The notes: generated by a model from the sequence alone, not told the origin. A DNA stretch of 64,000 bases from Sphingomonas sp. BK580 (GCF_014194975.1 NZ_JACIAY010000010.1:118574-182573); one strand, 5' to 3'. Counted from the first letter of the stretch, positions 24,766-33,602 are shown. Program-made: numbers and translations.

Positions 24766-25689
24766 TCAACGGCTAGCGTGCAGCAATTGCTTGGCATCGA
24801 TCGCTGGCGCGAAACCTTGCGCAAGGTAGTCGATCAGAGCGCGGACGGCGGGCGGCAGACCACGCCGAGTCGTGAACACCAGGTGGACGATGCCGACCTG
24901 CGCGTGCCAGGCCGGCAGCACCCGCACCAGCTTACCCGAAGCGAGCGCCGAGCGGCAGACGCGATCGGGTAGGAGTGCCACGCCCAGCCCCGCCGCAGCG
25001 GCGTCGAGCAGCTGATCCATCTGGGTGCATCCGAGGCGCGGTTGCACCCGGACCGTCTGCTTGCGACCATCGTCCGTTTCGAGGCGCCAGTCGACTTCAT
25101 CGTCTTCATCGTTCGTCGACAAGGCCGGCAGAGTGGCAAGCTGCTCTACCGTCCTAACGCCACTCGCGACTTGCGGACTGGCCACAAGAATACGGACCGA
25201 GCGCCCGAGCGAGCGGATCGTCAGTTCGGCATCGCTGCTGAGCTCCGCCCGCACCCGTAACGCGAGGTCGACGCGTTCCGCGATGAGGTCGACGGGGCGG
25301 TCGGTGGCGATGAGTTGAAGCCGGACCTTCGGGTATCGCGCACCGAACGAAGTAACGAGTTCCGAGATCGGCGCGACCATGCCGCTCGGGCAGCTGAAGC
25401 GAATGCGCCCGTGCGGTTCGGCTTGCGCCTGCATCACTAACGCTTCGGCCTGCTCCGCCTCGGCGAGCATGGCGCGGCACCGCTGGTAGAACGCCTCTCC
25501 CGTTTCGGTCACGCGAAAGCGGCGACTCGAGCGCTCGATCAGGCGCAGCCCTAGGCGCTCCTCCAGCGCGGCGATGCGCCGGCTGAGCGTCGACTTCGGC
25601 TCTCGCATCGCGCGACCCGCTGCGGCGAAGCCGCCGTGGCTCACCACTTCCGCAAAATAGGCGAGGTCGTTCAGGTCCGTCCGCATCAT
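24766..25689 (-). CDS. LysR-family regulator, divergent to an SDR gene
   Basis: A 307-residue LysR regulator of the CrgA/DmlR-like group. It has helix-turn-helix residues 5-60 (AEVVSHGGFAAAGRAM then STLSRRIAALEERLG) and an effector domain with ATLPALSTNDEDD near 175. It is divergent from the short-chain dehydrogenase at 25802, with 112 bases between the starts. This arrangement usually means the regulator controls the dehydrogenase and itself from the shared intergenic region. No defect is seen. The inducer is unknown. Confidence 0.92.
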   Translation of the reverse strand: MMRTDLNDLAYFAEVVSHGGFAAAGRAMREPKSTLSRRIAALEERLGLRLIERSSRRFRVTETGEAFYQRCRAMLAEAEQAEALVMQAQAEPHGRIRFSCPSGMVAPISELVTSFGARYPKVRLQLIATDRPVDLIAERVDLALRVRAELSSDAELTIRSLGRSVRILVASPQVASGVRTVEQLATLPALSTNDEDDEVDWRLETDDGRKQTVRVQPRLGCTQMDQLLDAAAAGLGVALLPDRVCRSALASGKLVRVLPAWHAQVGIVHLVFTTRRGLPPAVRALIDYLAQGFAPAIDAKQLLHASR

Positions 25690-25801
25690 CGTTCCTCTGG
25701 TGGAACGCTAGGTGCCGAAATCGCCGACTACAAGCGACATCGTGTCACACGCATCTACGACGTTCAGCAGCGGTTCGCCGCAAGCGAGCAGGAGACAGAC
25801 A

Positions 25802-26554
25802 ATGACGGACCGGTTCAACAACAAGGTGGTGATCGTGACCGGCGGCACCAGCGGCATCGGTCTCGCGACGGCGAAGGCGTTCGTCGCGGAAGGGGCCGCG
25901 GTAATCATCACTGGGCGGCGCCAGGATGTGCTGGACGCCGCGGTCAGGGAGATCGGCGGCCGCGTGACCGGCGTCCGCGCGGACATGTCCAACCTTGCCG
26001 ACATCGATCGGGTCTATGATGCCGTCCAGCAGCAGCACGCGCAGATCGACGTCATCGTCGCCAATGCAGGCGGCGGCACGATGCTGCCGCTCGGGGCGAT
26101 CACCGAGGAGCAGTATCAGCGAACCTTCGACACAAACGTGAAGGGCACGATCTTCACCGTGCAGAAGGCGCTGCCGCTCCTGAAGAACGGCGCGTCGATC
26201 GTGCTCATGAGCTCGAACGCCGGCGCCTCGGGCACGCCCGCGTTCAGCGTATATGGCGCGAGCAAGGCGGCGGTGCGCAACCTGGCGCGGAGCTGGATCC
26301 TGGACCTCAAGGATCGCCACATCCGCGTGAACGTCGTCAGCCCCGGGCCGACCGAAACCACTGGGCTGACCGACGTGTTCGGCGGCGGCGACCAGGCTCA
26401 GGGCATCAAGGATTATCTCGCTACCCAGATCCCGGTGGGCCGCGTTGGCCGGCCCGAGGAGATCGCCAAGGCCGCGCTGTTCCTAGCTTCGGACGACGCG
26501 AGCTTCATCAACGGCGCCGAACTGTTCGTCGACGGTGGCATCACCCAGATCTAG
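25802..26554 (+). CDS. SDR-family oxidoreductase
   Basis: A classical short-chain dehydrogenase/reductase of 250 residues. The nucleotide-binding TGGTSGIG motif is near residue 14, and the N-terminal NAG (NAGGG near 85) is present. The catalytic serine (SSNAGASG about 138) is followed by YGASK (Tyr about 151, Lys about 155), and PGPTET is near 182. The cofactor is likely NADP(H), given TGRRQ after strand 2. I chose ATG 25802 with AGGAGA upstream instead of an in-frame ATG 30 codons earlier. Its partner is the divergent LysR gene. The substrate is unknown. Confidence 0.93.
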   Translation: MTDRFNNKVVIVTGGTSGIGLATAKAFVAEGAAVIITGRRQDVLDAAVREIGGRVTGVRADMSNLADIDRVYDAVQQQHAQIDVIVANAGGGTMLPLGAITEEQYQRTFDTNVKGTIFTVQKALPLLKNGASIVLMSSNAGASGTPAFSVYGASKAAVRNLARSWILDLKDRHIRVNVVSPGPTETTGLTDVFGGGDQAQGIKDYLATQIPVGRVGRPEEIAKAALFLASDDASFINGAELFVDGGITQI

Positions 26555-26603
26555 CCCCTTCGGCCGACCGCCCGAGCTTTCGGGTGGTCGGCAATGGCGC
26601 AGA

Positions 26604-26666
26604 GGTGAACGAATAGCCGGAAAGGGAAAGCGGCGGGGGAGCTCTGAGCGTCCGCAAATGGGCCTC
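26604..26666 (+). repeat. Dispersed intergenic repeat, copy 2
   Basis: GGTGAACGAATAGCCGGAA opens it, and TGGGCCT lies 55 bases from the first base. It sits between the SDR gene and the next membrane-protein gene. Confidence 0.55.
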
Positions 26667-26723
26667 AGCCGTTCTTCTCGAAGGGCGGACTGCGGGAGTA
26701 CCGAGCATGGCAGATCAGTGACC

Positions 26724-27101
26724 TCAAGCCATAACGAAGCCAACGACGATCAGCGCCGCTGCGAGCGCTCGCGGGATGGCGTGACCGCTGTCACGAGGGG
26801 TGAAGACCGGCACCGTTACCATCGTGTAGATGCAGGTCGCCAACGTGAGCCAGAACAGCGCGTGTGCGGTACCCGGCTGCCGAGTCTCGATTACCGCGCC
26901 GACGAGCGGAATGGCGGCACCAAGGTATAGGCCCTGATTTGCGAGCAACAGGTTGAGAAGCAGCCGCTTCTGCCAATAAGGCTCGGCCTGGTTCAGGGCG
27001 CGCCGGATCGGACCGATGGCGCCGAAAGTGTAGGCGAGCGCGTCGACGAGCATGAGCGCCGCGACGGCATACCATAGCCAGGTGAGATGATCGTGGAGCA
27101 T
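26724..27101 (-). CDS. Small four-helix membrane protein, unknown
   Basis: A 125-residue inner-membrane protein with about four hydrophobic helices (LWYAVAALMLVDALAYTFGAI, then LLANQGLYLGAAIPLVGAV in the middle). No family recognised. The ATG at 27101 lies one base after the stop of the DUF4267 gene, so the two are translationally coupled and form one operon behind a shared operator. Its job probably relates to that of its partner. Confidence 0.75.
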   Translation of the reverse strand: MLHDHLTWLWYAVAALMLVDALAYTFGAIGPIRRALNQAEPYWQKRLLLNLLLANQGLYLGAAIPLVGAVIETRQPGTAHALFWLTLATCIYTMVTVPVFTPRDSGHAIPRALAAALIVVGFVMA

Positions 27102-27102
27102 G

Positions 27103-27483
27103 TCAGGCCACTCCGATGATGAGAGCAATGGCAGCTGCGACCATCAGCGCCGCGGTCAGGCCGTGAACTCCGAGCGCCGTGCCGGTCGAGCCTTTGGCTG
27201 CGAGGATCGTCGTCATGTCGCTTAAGGGTGTGATCGCATCGATCAGCAGGACGACGCCGAGCACGAACGGCGTACTCAAGACCATCAGCGCCAGCACGAT
27301 CAGGCCCGACACGATGTCGCGCGAGCCCTTGAGGCGCAGCCACCAAGTGGTGTTCTGCCCCTCCGCGGGCAGCGGCAGGCCGAAATTGCGCGTCATAACC
27401 CTTGGTCGGGTCAGGTACATTGTCCCTATGCCGATGATGCCCGCCGCTGCCAGCGTTGCCACTCCGTATGAGAACCAGTGCAT
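27103..27483 (-). CDS. DUF4267-like small membrane protein
   Basis: A 126-residue membrane protein with four predicted helices. The pattern MTRNFGLPLP, then KGSRDIVSGL and LIDAITPLSD, then GVHGLTAA matches the DUF4267 family, of unknown function. The ATG at 27483 has AAGGAGAGG upstream. An open frame continues far beyond this start, but without membrane-protein character. It is divergent from a TetR-family gene, with a perfect palindrome in between, so it is very likely repressed by that regulator. The two-gene operon might respond to a membrane-active or hydrophobic compound. That is inference. Confidence 0.8.
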   Translation of the reverse strand: MHWFSYGVATLAAAGIIGIGTMYLTRPRVMTRNFGLPLPAEGQNTTWWLRLKGSRDIVSGLIVLALMVLSTPFVLGVVLLIDAITPLSDMTTILAAKGSTGTALGVHGLTAALMVAAAIALIIGVA

Positions 27484-27509
27484 GAGCCTCTCCTTGTTGG
27501 TCCGGATAT

Positions 27510-27528
27510 AATCTAGCATTGCTAGATT
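27510..27528. promoter_or_regulatory. TetR operator palindrome
   Basis: AATCTAGC-ATT-GCTAGATT, a perfect 8-base inverted repeat with 3-base spacer, midway between the divergent DUF4267 and TetR genes. The AT-rich palindrome stands out from the GC-rich surroundings and has the size of a TetR-dimer site. Confidence 0.8.
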
Positions 27529-27570
27529 TGCAACACTCGTTATGGCTCCCGATCGAAAGGAAGGCCGGCA

Positions 27571-28143
27571 ATGGGCGTAGCGGAGAGGAAGGGCCGGGAG
27601 CGGGCGGAGCGCGAGCAGCGCATCGTCGCGACGGCACGCGAGATAGCGGCGCGCGATGGCTGGCCGGCGGTGACGATCCGGCGCTTGGCCGACGAGATCG
27701 AATACAGCCAGCCCGTGATTTACTCGCACTTCGCCAACCGGGAGGCGATCGTCGCAGCGGTCGCAGTCCAAGGGTTTGGGGAGTTGGCCGCAGCGTTGCG
27801 ACAGGCCGGAACGTCATTCAATCATCGGGCTGCGCTCCGCAGCGCCGCCGACGTCTATCTCGCCTTCGCTGAGGCGCAGCCCGCCCTTTACGAGGCGATG
27901 TTCACGATGGCGACCGGCCTGCACTTCGCCGATGGCGAGACACGGCCGGAGCTGCGCGACGCTTTCGCGGCGCTGGCGGCGGTCGTCACTTCACCTGAGA
28001 GCGGCAACGAGGGAGCCACCCGGACAGAGGCATTCTGGGCGACCCTCCATGGCCTGGCCGAGTTGGAGCGTTCTGCCCGGATCAGGCCCACGGCCCGCTC
28101 GGAGCGCCTTGACCTGGTCGTTAGCGCGTTCCTGGCGGTCTGA
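27571..28143 (+). CDS. TetR-family repressor
   Basis: A 190-residue TetR-family regulator. The N-terminal DNA-binding domain covers about residues 14-62 (REQRIVATAREIAARDGW, then IRRLADEIEYSQPVIYSHFANREAI). The rest is a helical ligand/dimer domain of the WHG type, with FWATLHGLAELERS near 150. The start is ATG 27571 after GGAAGG. It is divergent from the DUF4267 operon, and the perfect palindrome between them is its likely operator, giving autoregulation and control of the two membrane proteins. Confidence 0.9.
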   Translation: MGVAERKGRERAEREQRIVATAREIAARDGWPAVTIRRLADEIEYSQPVIYSHFANREAIVAAVAVQGFGELAAALRQAGTSFNHRAALRSAADVYLAFAEAQPALYEAMFTMATGLHFADGETRPELRDAFAALAAVVTSPESGNEGATRTEAFWATLHGLAELERSARIRPTARSERLDLVVSAFLAV

Positions 28144-28227
28144 TGCTCAAGTCGAGCGATAGAGAACTCACGCCGCTTCGCCTCAAACGAGACACGACGA
28201 GTACTCGCGGCGCCGCTCCTGACCAGA

Positions 28228-28289
28228 GATGAACGCATGGCCGAAGTTAGGTGGCTCCAAAGAGCCCGTCAGTGTCCGGTTCTGGGTCC
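28228..28289 (+). repeat. Dispersed intergenic repeat, copy 3
   Basis: GATGAACG and GGCCGAAGT, then TTCTGGGTCC at the 55-base spacing. It lies in the otherwise empty 294-base gap between the TetR gene and the DUF3885-like gene. Confidence 0.65.
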
Positions 28290-28437
28290 TCGCCCCGAGC
28301 GGGGAGGGGGCCGCGTTCGCCCATGAGCCGCCGTTGGTGCAGGCGCTCCAGTTGCCCAAACGTAGCCCTCCCCTCAGCGATACTTCCTCACCAGAAGCAG
28401 ACGTTGGTTCATATGCGGTGCCAATGTAAAAGGTCGT

Positions 28438-29058
28438 ATGATCAATCCTTCCGTCGAGCACCTTTGGTCGCACCTATGGACGACACGCTTTTCCGATAAA
28501 GATGTCCGGCTCCGGTTCCAGCTTGGAGGCCAGTTCGACAACGTCACCGAGCAGGTCCCGCGCTTCCTTCAAGCCCATTCACGCGCATCCACCGTAGCTG
28601 ACGCGGCATTTAGAAACGGCTGCATGGGTGTAGTCGCATGGGGCGGTCAAAGGCCGTCGTCCACAGGTCTTTCTCGAAGAACAAAAAACGGCTTCACTGC
28701 ATTGCAGTCCACAGGGTTTGTCGTCCCTCAATCAGCTGAGTGGCACGGCCCTCTCTATTCTGATCCCGACGATGCCGAAGCGAATGATGCAACCTTCCGG
28801 TCCTACGATTTAGGTGAAGACAAAGTCGCGCGAGATACCTTACTGTGGCACGCGGTTGCTCTCGAGATGCCAATTTATCCAAAAGCTAACGTCTCCATTT
28901 TTCTGATTGATCCGGTCACGCCATTGATGCTGTACGTCTATGATGACCGAGGCATGGACGTGATTGCAAAGGACGAAGCCGCGCTCCGTGATCTATTCAT
29001 TCGCTTTGACGAGTGGCTACTTGACTATGATCGCGAGCGCATGGCTAAGCTATTTTAG
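28438..29058 (+). CDS. DUF3885-like protein
   Basis: A 206-residue soluble protein. The C-terminal half, with LYVYDDRGMDVIA near residue 162 and DEWLLDYDRERM near 193, matches the DUF3885 family pattern (a YDDRGMD motif and a W-L-DYDR ending), of unknown function. The base composition is lower in GC than the flanks, with more A/T-ending codons, hinting at recent transfer. The ATG is at 28438. It has no obvious operon partner, as the next 800 bases are decayed sequence. Proteins of this kind sometimes appear as immunity or toxin-associated genes, but nothing here shows that. Confidence 0.75.
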   Translation: MINPSVEHLWSHLWTTRFSDKDVRLRFQLGGQFDNVTEQVPRFLQAHSRASTVADAAFRNGCMGVVAWGGQRPSSTGLSRRTKNGFTALQSTGFVVPQSAEWHGPLYSDPDDAEANDATFRSYDLGEDKVARDTLLWHAVALEMPIYPKANVSIFLIDPVTPLMLYVYDDRGMDVIAKDEAALRDLFIRFDEWLLDYDRERMAKLF

Positions 29059-29885
29059 TCGCAGCGACGTAGAAGGCTGCGTTAGCGCGGCTGCCTCCTC
29101 GAACGCCTGCGAGTTGTAAGGCATCCGCTTCGCGAGCTGGCACGGACATCAATCGACTTCCTGAGCGCAGCGCGGCACGGGGGTGATGACCGGACCTAAA
29201 CGCTTCACCATGGCACCCGGCGGAAGTAGGACAACCGTGCGCTGCGGCGGCGCCGACCGTTGTAGACGGCGGCATGCTTGCGCCCTGCAGCGGCGCGCGA
29301 GACAGTCAGCCATGCGAATCAGTCGATCGTCGATCGTCGATCCCTCTTGCGTTCGCGACCATCTCTGTGAAGAGCCTCGCCCAAGCACCGTACCCGTCCC
29401 CGCCGGCGATTTCTCCACCGCCGCCACCCCGCCCCGACACGCCCGAGGCGGCGGCAGCGATTGAACGCGCGCGCGACTGCCTTTCTCTACACGCGGGCGA
29501 CCAGCGCAGCGTCGCCACGGCGGCGACCAGCGCGCTGGCGGCGCCGATTGGCAGTGAGCCGTCGCGCCGGGCGCGAACGGTGGTGCCGCTTTGTCGACGA
29601 GCGGCAGCGCCAGCGTGCGTGCCTCATCGCGCTAGACGAGTTCTCACCCCGCCATCCGCTTTCGCGCGCCGACAGCGTGGCGATCCACTTCAACGCGGTG
29701 ATGCTGACGCAGGCGTATATGAGCTATGCGGTTGTCGGGGGGGGGCGTCCTGCGGTGGCTGATAAAAATCGCGTCGCCGGTGCCGAATCTACCGCCTGGC
29801 ATCACCGAGGTACCGCCGTTCTGGGCGGCATATCGATGCTCAAGTCTCTCGTGATCACCAGCATGGCGGCCGCCCGCGGATCAGG
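29059..29885. other. Decayed region
   Basis: About 830 bases without an intact gene. It contains the disrupted secreted-protein-like frame described at 29274-29762. The rest holds only GC-driven open frames. Confidence 0.5.
29274..29762 (+). pseudogene. Possible frameshifted secreted-protein gene
   Basis: One frame begins with a signal-like stretch (PLAFATISVKSLAQA) and a proline-rich linker, then turns arginine-rich near 29540. A second frame then looks protein-like, with RWCRFVDERQ, LIALDEFS and IHFNAVMLTQAYMSYAV, up to a run of nine G at about 29737-29745. This is what a single frameshift in a gene of about 160 codons would give. No family recognised. Confidence 0.35.
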
Positions 29886-30098
29886 ATGCCCGCGCGATCA
29901 TGCCGCGCGATACCAGGAAGCGAGACAGCCTGCCTGCACGTCGCTCCCGACAGCCGCGTCGAACGCGTAAGCATTGAGGGTGCCTCCGCGGTCGAGCGGC
30001 GCTACGTCGAGCGCTACGTGGCGAGCTTCCGGTTCAAGCTCGTTCAGCGTGATGAGCAGCCGGTCTGCGTTTGGGTGACACTCACGCCCGTTCGCTGA
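29886..30098 (+). pseudogene. Truncated copy of gene B
   Basis: The last 55 residues align with the protein at 7371-7847 (ETACL, VAP, RVERV, IEGASA, ERRYVERYVA, FRF, WVTLTP shared, about 70 percent identity). The membrane anchor and the first two thirds are missing. It is convergent with a broken gene A copy 58 bases away, exactly the arrangement of the intact pair at 6.9-7.8 kb, so the segment was duplicated as a unit and inverted. Confidence 0.75.
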
Positions 30099-30156
30099 GC
30101 GTACGACGGAACCGCCAGTCACTGAGGCGACGAGCGGCGTGGGCGTGAAGGGCGCG

Positions 30157-30370
30157 CTAATTCCTCATGGCGAGCAGCGTTACGCCGTCGGCCCACCAGG
30201 CGTTGACGCTGTTCTCGGATCGCTCCGCAGTGACAGCCTCCGCGAGCCCACTCTCGAGGCTGTCGGGGATGCCGCTGCCATTCTGTTCGATCGCGGCGAC
30301 GAAATGGCGGCGGTGTCCCTGACTGTCGACGCCGACGGGGACGCTGCGAGCAGCGCGGGCCCGCTCTGCG
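30157..30370 (-). pseudogene. Frameshifted copy of gene A
   Basis: It aligns with residues about 78-149 of the protein at 6861-7310. A single-base deletion near 30310 shifts the frame between LLAASPSASTVRDTAA and AAIEQNGSGIPDSL. Beyond it, the shared SENSVNAWW and the terminal L-L-A-M-R follow. The N-terminal half has been lost. Confidence 0.75.
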
Positions 30371-30445
30371 GATGGACCTCTGGACGGACGCGCCGTGCAA
30401 GCGGACCGGGCGCCTCGGCCCGCTTCCGTGTGCATGACACAGAAA

Positions 30446-30507
30446 GACGAACAAATGTCCGAAAATGGGAGACGCCCGGAACGCCTTAGGTGATCGCAAC
30501 TGGGTCC
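30446..30507 (+). repeat. Dispersed intergenic repeat, copy 4
   Basis: GACGAACAAATGTCCGAAA opens it, and CTGGGTCC lies at the 55-base spacing, next to the broken gene A copy. Confidence 0.6.
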
Positions 30508-30563
30508 TGCCGATCGCGGGTCTGTGGCTATCGCGCGCGTTGTTGGTGGCCGAACCTGCGCGA

Positions 30564-31343
30564 TTAGCGGATGAAGTACCCGCTAACCCGCCAGGTTCCA
30601 TTTTCGTGCGAGAGCACCACGGTCTCCATTCCCTCGGGCTTCGTGGCGTAGCGTGTTTGGAATTGTAACACTTGGTAATTCCCCGCCGGAGCGCCGGGCA
30701 GCGTCTTGGTCGGCACGACGCTTCGCAGGACGCGTGATGAAACCTGCCCGAGCGGGGCACGAACAGTCTGACTCTTTGCCTCCCACTGTGTCGGCGTGAT
30801 GGAGCTCTTGAACACCTCGGCAGCGGCTTGCCAGCTCGCATCCCACTCTCCCGCATCGAGCAGCTCGACCCATTTGCGTGCTGCTGATGACGCGTCGGTC
30901 TCAGGAGGAAGCGGAGCGGATGGAGCGCTCGGAGCAGGTGCCTGCGCACTGTTCAGACCACCGACCAAAGCCGAGAGCGCAACGACTGCGATGACAAGGG
31001 ACATCACGAGCATTCCTCCAGTAAACCACGCCAGACGGTGCGGCGGGGATCGCGGCACGGCTGGAGCGTCGGTTCTCTCCGGACCTGGAGCGTCCTCGGC
31101 ATGCCTGAATTCCATGGGCACGAGAAAATTGGGTCCGACGCCATCTATTTCCATGAAGCGTCGAGCGGCCTCGCGGCTGCTCGACACGCCCAGCTTACGG
31201 CGGGCCTCCCGCAGCCGATCGTTGACCGTGTGCACCGACAGGCCAAGCGTGCGGGCGATGGACTTGGCGTCGTGGCCGACCAGAAGAAGGCGCAGCACTT
31301 CTCGCTCACGCTCACTCAAAGCGACAGGGTTGCCAGGTGGCAT
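30564..31343 (-). CDS. Membrane-anchored LuxR-type regulator with DUF4019 domain
   Basis: A 259-residue protein with an unusual order. A LuxR/FixJ helix-turn-helix occupies residues 8-65 (LSEREREVLRLLLVG, then IARTLGLSVHTVNDRLREAR). One transmembrane helix lies near 106-130 (GGMLVMSLVIAVVALSALVGG). A periplasmic DUF4019 domain covers 148-259 (AARKWVELLDAGEWDASW, ending GTWRVSGYFIR). A cytoplasmic DNA-binding head tethered to a periplasmic sensor is known for this family and suggests one-component envelope sensing. The start is ATG 31343. The upstream neighbour is a recombinase stub, so its partners are unclear. Confidence 0.87.
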   Translation of the reverse strand: MPPGNPVALSEREREVLRLLLVGHDAKSIARTLGLSVHTVNDRLREARRKLGVSSSREAARRFMEIDGVGPNFLVPMEFRHAEDAPGPERTDAPAVPRSPPHRLAWFTGGMLVMSLVIAVVALSALVGGLNSAQAPAPSAPSAPLPPETDASSAARKWVELLDAGEWDASWQAAAEVFKSSITPTQWEAKSQTVRAPLGQVSSRVLRSVVPTKTLPGAPAGNYQVLQFQTRYATKPEGMETVVLSHENGTWRVSGYFIR

Positions 31344-31355
31344 AGTGAGCGATCC

Positions 31356-31595
31356 CTAGGCCGGGCGCGCGATGCCGAGCCGCTTCACCTCCCGGTAGAT
31401 GGTCGACCTACCGAGCCCGAGCTGCCGCGTGGGCTCGGCACGTCGCACGCGGGCTGCCACCAGCTCGAGTGCCGCGCTCACCGTGTCTTCTTCGATCGGC
31501 CGACGCCCAAGCGGCCTATCCTCGACCCATGCCACAGCCATACCGTCGCGAGTGCGCTCAGCGGTCAGCCGCAATTTGGCCGTTGTCGTTCGCAT
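31356..31595 (-). pseudogene. C-terminal stub of a serine recombinase
   Basis: About 80 residues that match only the end of Hin/resolvase-type recombinases: AERTRDGMAV, then DRPLGRRP linker and a helix-turn-helix ending LGRSTIYREVKRLG. The catalytic serine domain is absent and the frame upstream is unrelated. It is a remnant of a mobile element or invertase, lying 12 bases upstream of the LuxR-DUF4019 gene. Confidence 0.7.
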
Positions 31596-31653
31596 CTTTT
31601 TGGCGGCCGTCGAGGTTGCGTCTGTGTTTCGGCATCCGTCGCTGCTCGATGGC

Positions 31654-32235
31654 TCAGTATGCGACATAGATATGCATGGCGTCGCGGCCGCCTGTAGCCA
31701 GTGAGCGGGTGAATATCTCCCCGCGAACGGGATGCTTGTCGGACCCTACCTTGCCCGCGTACTCATAATAGTGCGCGAGATCGACGCTCTTGCCCTTGAC
31801 CCCGAAGGCTTCAAAAGCCGAGCTGAGGTCGTCACCATACGGCATAGCGTTCCGTACGCCATTTACAGTCAGAGCACATAAGTTCAAGTAACGCCGCTTC
31901 GGGTCGAAGCGGGCGAGGACCACACTCGCCGGACGCCCATCGACCGTCCCGTTCCACTGCTCGGTCGTACTAGGCTTGCTGAAGTCGAAGTTACGATCAA
32001 TCGCCTTGGATATGCCGAGTTTCGGCACGTCGATGTCTGTGACCGCAGCCTTTTGCCAACCTGCCGCGGATAGCGCAGCCGGTCGCGCTGCCGGATCGAG
32101 ACCTCCTACCAGGCAGAGTTTGTCGAAGGTGGCTACGGCCGACGGCAGTTCGGCCACAGGTTCCGCCGTTGCGGTTGCGCTCAATGTGAGAGCTGCCAAC
32201 CCGATCACGACACACGCTTGCTTTGGAAGACTCAT
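31654..32235 (-). CDS. Secreted hypothetical protein
   Basis: A 193-residue protein with a clear signal peptide (residues 1-25, ACVVIGLAALTLSATATAEP), so periplasmic or exported. The mature part has two cysteines (DKLCLVGG and LNLCALTV) that could form a disulfide. No family recognised. The ATG at 32235 was chosen because the signal begins there, and the 29 upstream in-frame codons are not signal-like. The next gene upstream on the same strand is another secreted unknown, 119 bases away, so the two might be co-expressed. Confidence 0.75.
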   Translation of the reverse strand: MSLPKQACVVIGLAALTLSATATAEPVAELPSAVATFDKLCLVGGLDPAARPAALSAAGWQKAAVTDIDVPKLGISKAIDRNFDFSKPSTTEQWNGTVDGRPASVVLARFDPKRRYLNLCALTVNGVRNAMPYGDDLSSAFEAFGVKGKSVDLAHYYEYAGKVGSDKHPVRGEIFTRSLATGGRDAMHIYVAY

Positions 32236-32354
32236 GCTTGAACCCTGTCGTGAAGATGTATGGAATATTCTTGCGTCGTCGAAGCGACATCGGACTCCTT
32301 CTGTCGCACGCTGCTCGCTCAAACAAGCGAAGGCAGTACCCGCCGCCGGATGAA

Positions 32355-33206
32355 CTAGAGTACCGAAAAATCGAAGATTCGAGCCGTCAGTGCACCGGCA
32401 CTGCCGCCGCCTGCCAGCGAGTAAACAAAGCCATACTCGCCTTTCGGTAATGGCGCGGCCAGGGCTGCCTTGTATACACCCGGTCGGACGAGATCATAAG
32501 AGAAGGCGAGCCTGTCCTTGTCCATGACACCGGTCTTGGCGCCGCCGATGTTGAAGCTGCCGACTCGCGCCTCTCGACGGCCCTTTTTGGCTGTCAAGCG
32601 CGTCAGCGTAAACTCGTTTGGCGACGTGGCGTTAGTCGCTGTGCCGGCCAGCCACGTTGATACCAGCCTGCCGCTGTCGGGGTTCGACTCATCGAAGAAG
32701 AAGTAGAAGGTCGGTGCTCCCGTGGTTCGCACACGCGCAGCTTCGTTGGCGATACTGGCCTTCATACTCATCGAAGCGATGCCACCCGTGATCGCGTAAC
32801 CTAGGAGTCCTCCTGTCTTGGCTTGGCTGGTGACCGTCGGGTCGATCCGAACCATCTTGGTCTGCGCCGCATCCACGACGTAAACTCCAGGTGCATGCGG
32901 CAGCATCGGATCGAGGGCGTCGATCGACAGGACCGGTGTGGCGCTGGCGGCATTACCACCGTTGAGCAGCGCGGCGAGCACCGGACCAGACACCCCCTTC
33001 GCCTTCAAGGCGACCATCTGATCCGCGCTGAGGTCCAGCCTGGTGCCGGAGCTCTTGATTTTGGCAATGATCGCTTCGTCGCCGATGCCGGCCGACGAGA
33101 GCGAGATCACCTGTTCGGTCGTCAGCGGCTCAGCGCGGACCGGCACCGTTGCGGAAGACAAGGCAACAGCGACGAGGGCGCAAACGCGCCTGTTCCATTT
33201 CAGCAT
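32355..33206 (-). CDS. Secreted hypothetical protein with SHOCT/DUF-like N-terminal repeat
   Basis: A 283-residue exported protein (signal peptide 1-25, VAVALSSATVPVRAEP). Residues 27-82 (LTTEQVISLSSAGIGDEAIIAKI, continuing with MVALKAKGVSGPVLAALL) resemble the short helical segments often found at the start of periplasmic lipoprotein-like proteins that sense misfolded substrates. The rest is beta-rich (YFFFDESNPDSG, EYGFVYSLAGGG). I do not recognise a full-length family. Start ATG 33206. It is followed on the same strand by the secreted gene at 31654-32235. Confidence 0.75.
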   Translation of the reverse strand: MLKWNRRVCALVAVALSSATVPVRAEPLTTEQVISLSSAGIGDEAIIAKIKSSGTRLDLSADQMVALKAKGVSGPVLAALLNGGNAASATPVLSIDALDPMLPHAPGVYVVDAAQTKMVRIDPTVTSQAKTGGLLGYAITGGIASMSMKASIANEAARVRTTGAPTFYFFFDESNPDSGRLVSTWLAGTATNATSPNEFTLTRLTAKKGRREARVGSFNIGGAKTGVMDKDRLAFSYDLVRPGVYKAALAAPLPKGEYGFVYSLAGGGSAGALTARIFDFSVL

Positions 33207-33602
33207 TAATCCCCCCTCAGAGATGAGACGAGACTACCGACCAGCGCGCGTCGATCAAGTCCCGTTGCGTTGGAAACAAGTCGATCTGGCTCTCGTCTCA
33301 AGCCGTCCGAGGAGATCGGACTGGTCTGCGGCGAGGTCGGCCCACCGCGATACCGTTCTTGGTAACGGCCGATGAGGCAGCCGCCCGCCGCGATCGAGCG
33401 TCACCCACTGCGATGATCGCTCGGACTCTCGAAAACAAGCCGTTTGGCTAGCTCCGCTGGACGATTAGATGCCTAGAGCAGGAGATGAACGTTCGGCCAC
33501 TCTTGAAAGGAGGGCGGGGCGCCCGAAGCTACCGTCTCTACGTCTTGGGTAGGGGGGAGTGATGACATTATCCGTGCATCGGCCCCGTCCATGGCCGCGC
33601 GC
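33207..33602. other. Intergenic, one repeat copy
   Basis: No gene seen. It contains the dispersed repeat copy at 33484-33551. Confidence 0.5.
33484..33551 (+). repeat. Dispersed intergenic repeat, copy 5 (longer spacer)
   Basis: GATGAACGTTCGGCC opens it, and CTTGGGTA lies 62 bases on instead of 55. It is a weaker member of the family. Confidence 0.4.

Noticed and set aside
24758..24830. tRNA-like start (GTAGTTCAACGGCTAG) near the LysR stop
   Set aside because: No matching acceptor, anticodon or T arm follows, and the stretch is the 3' end of the LysR coding sequence.
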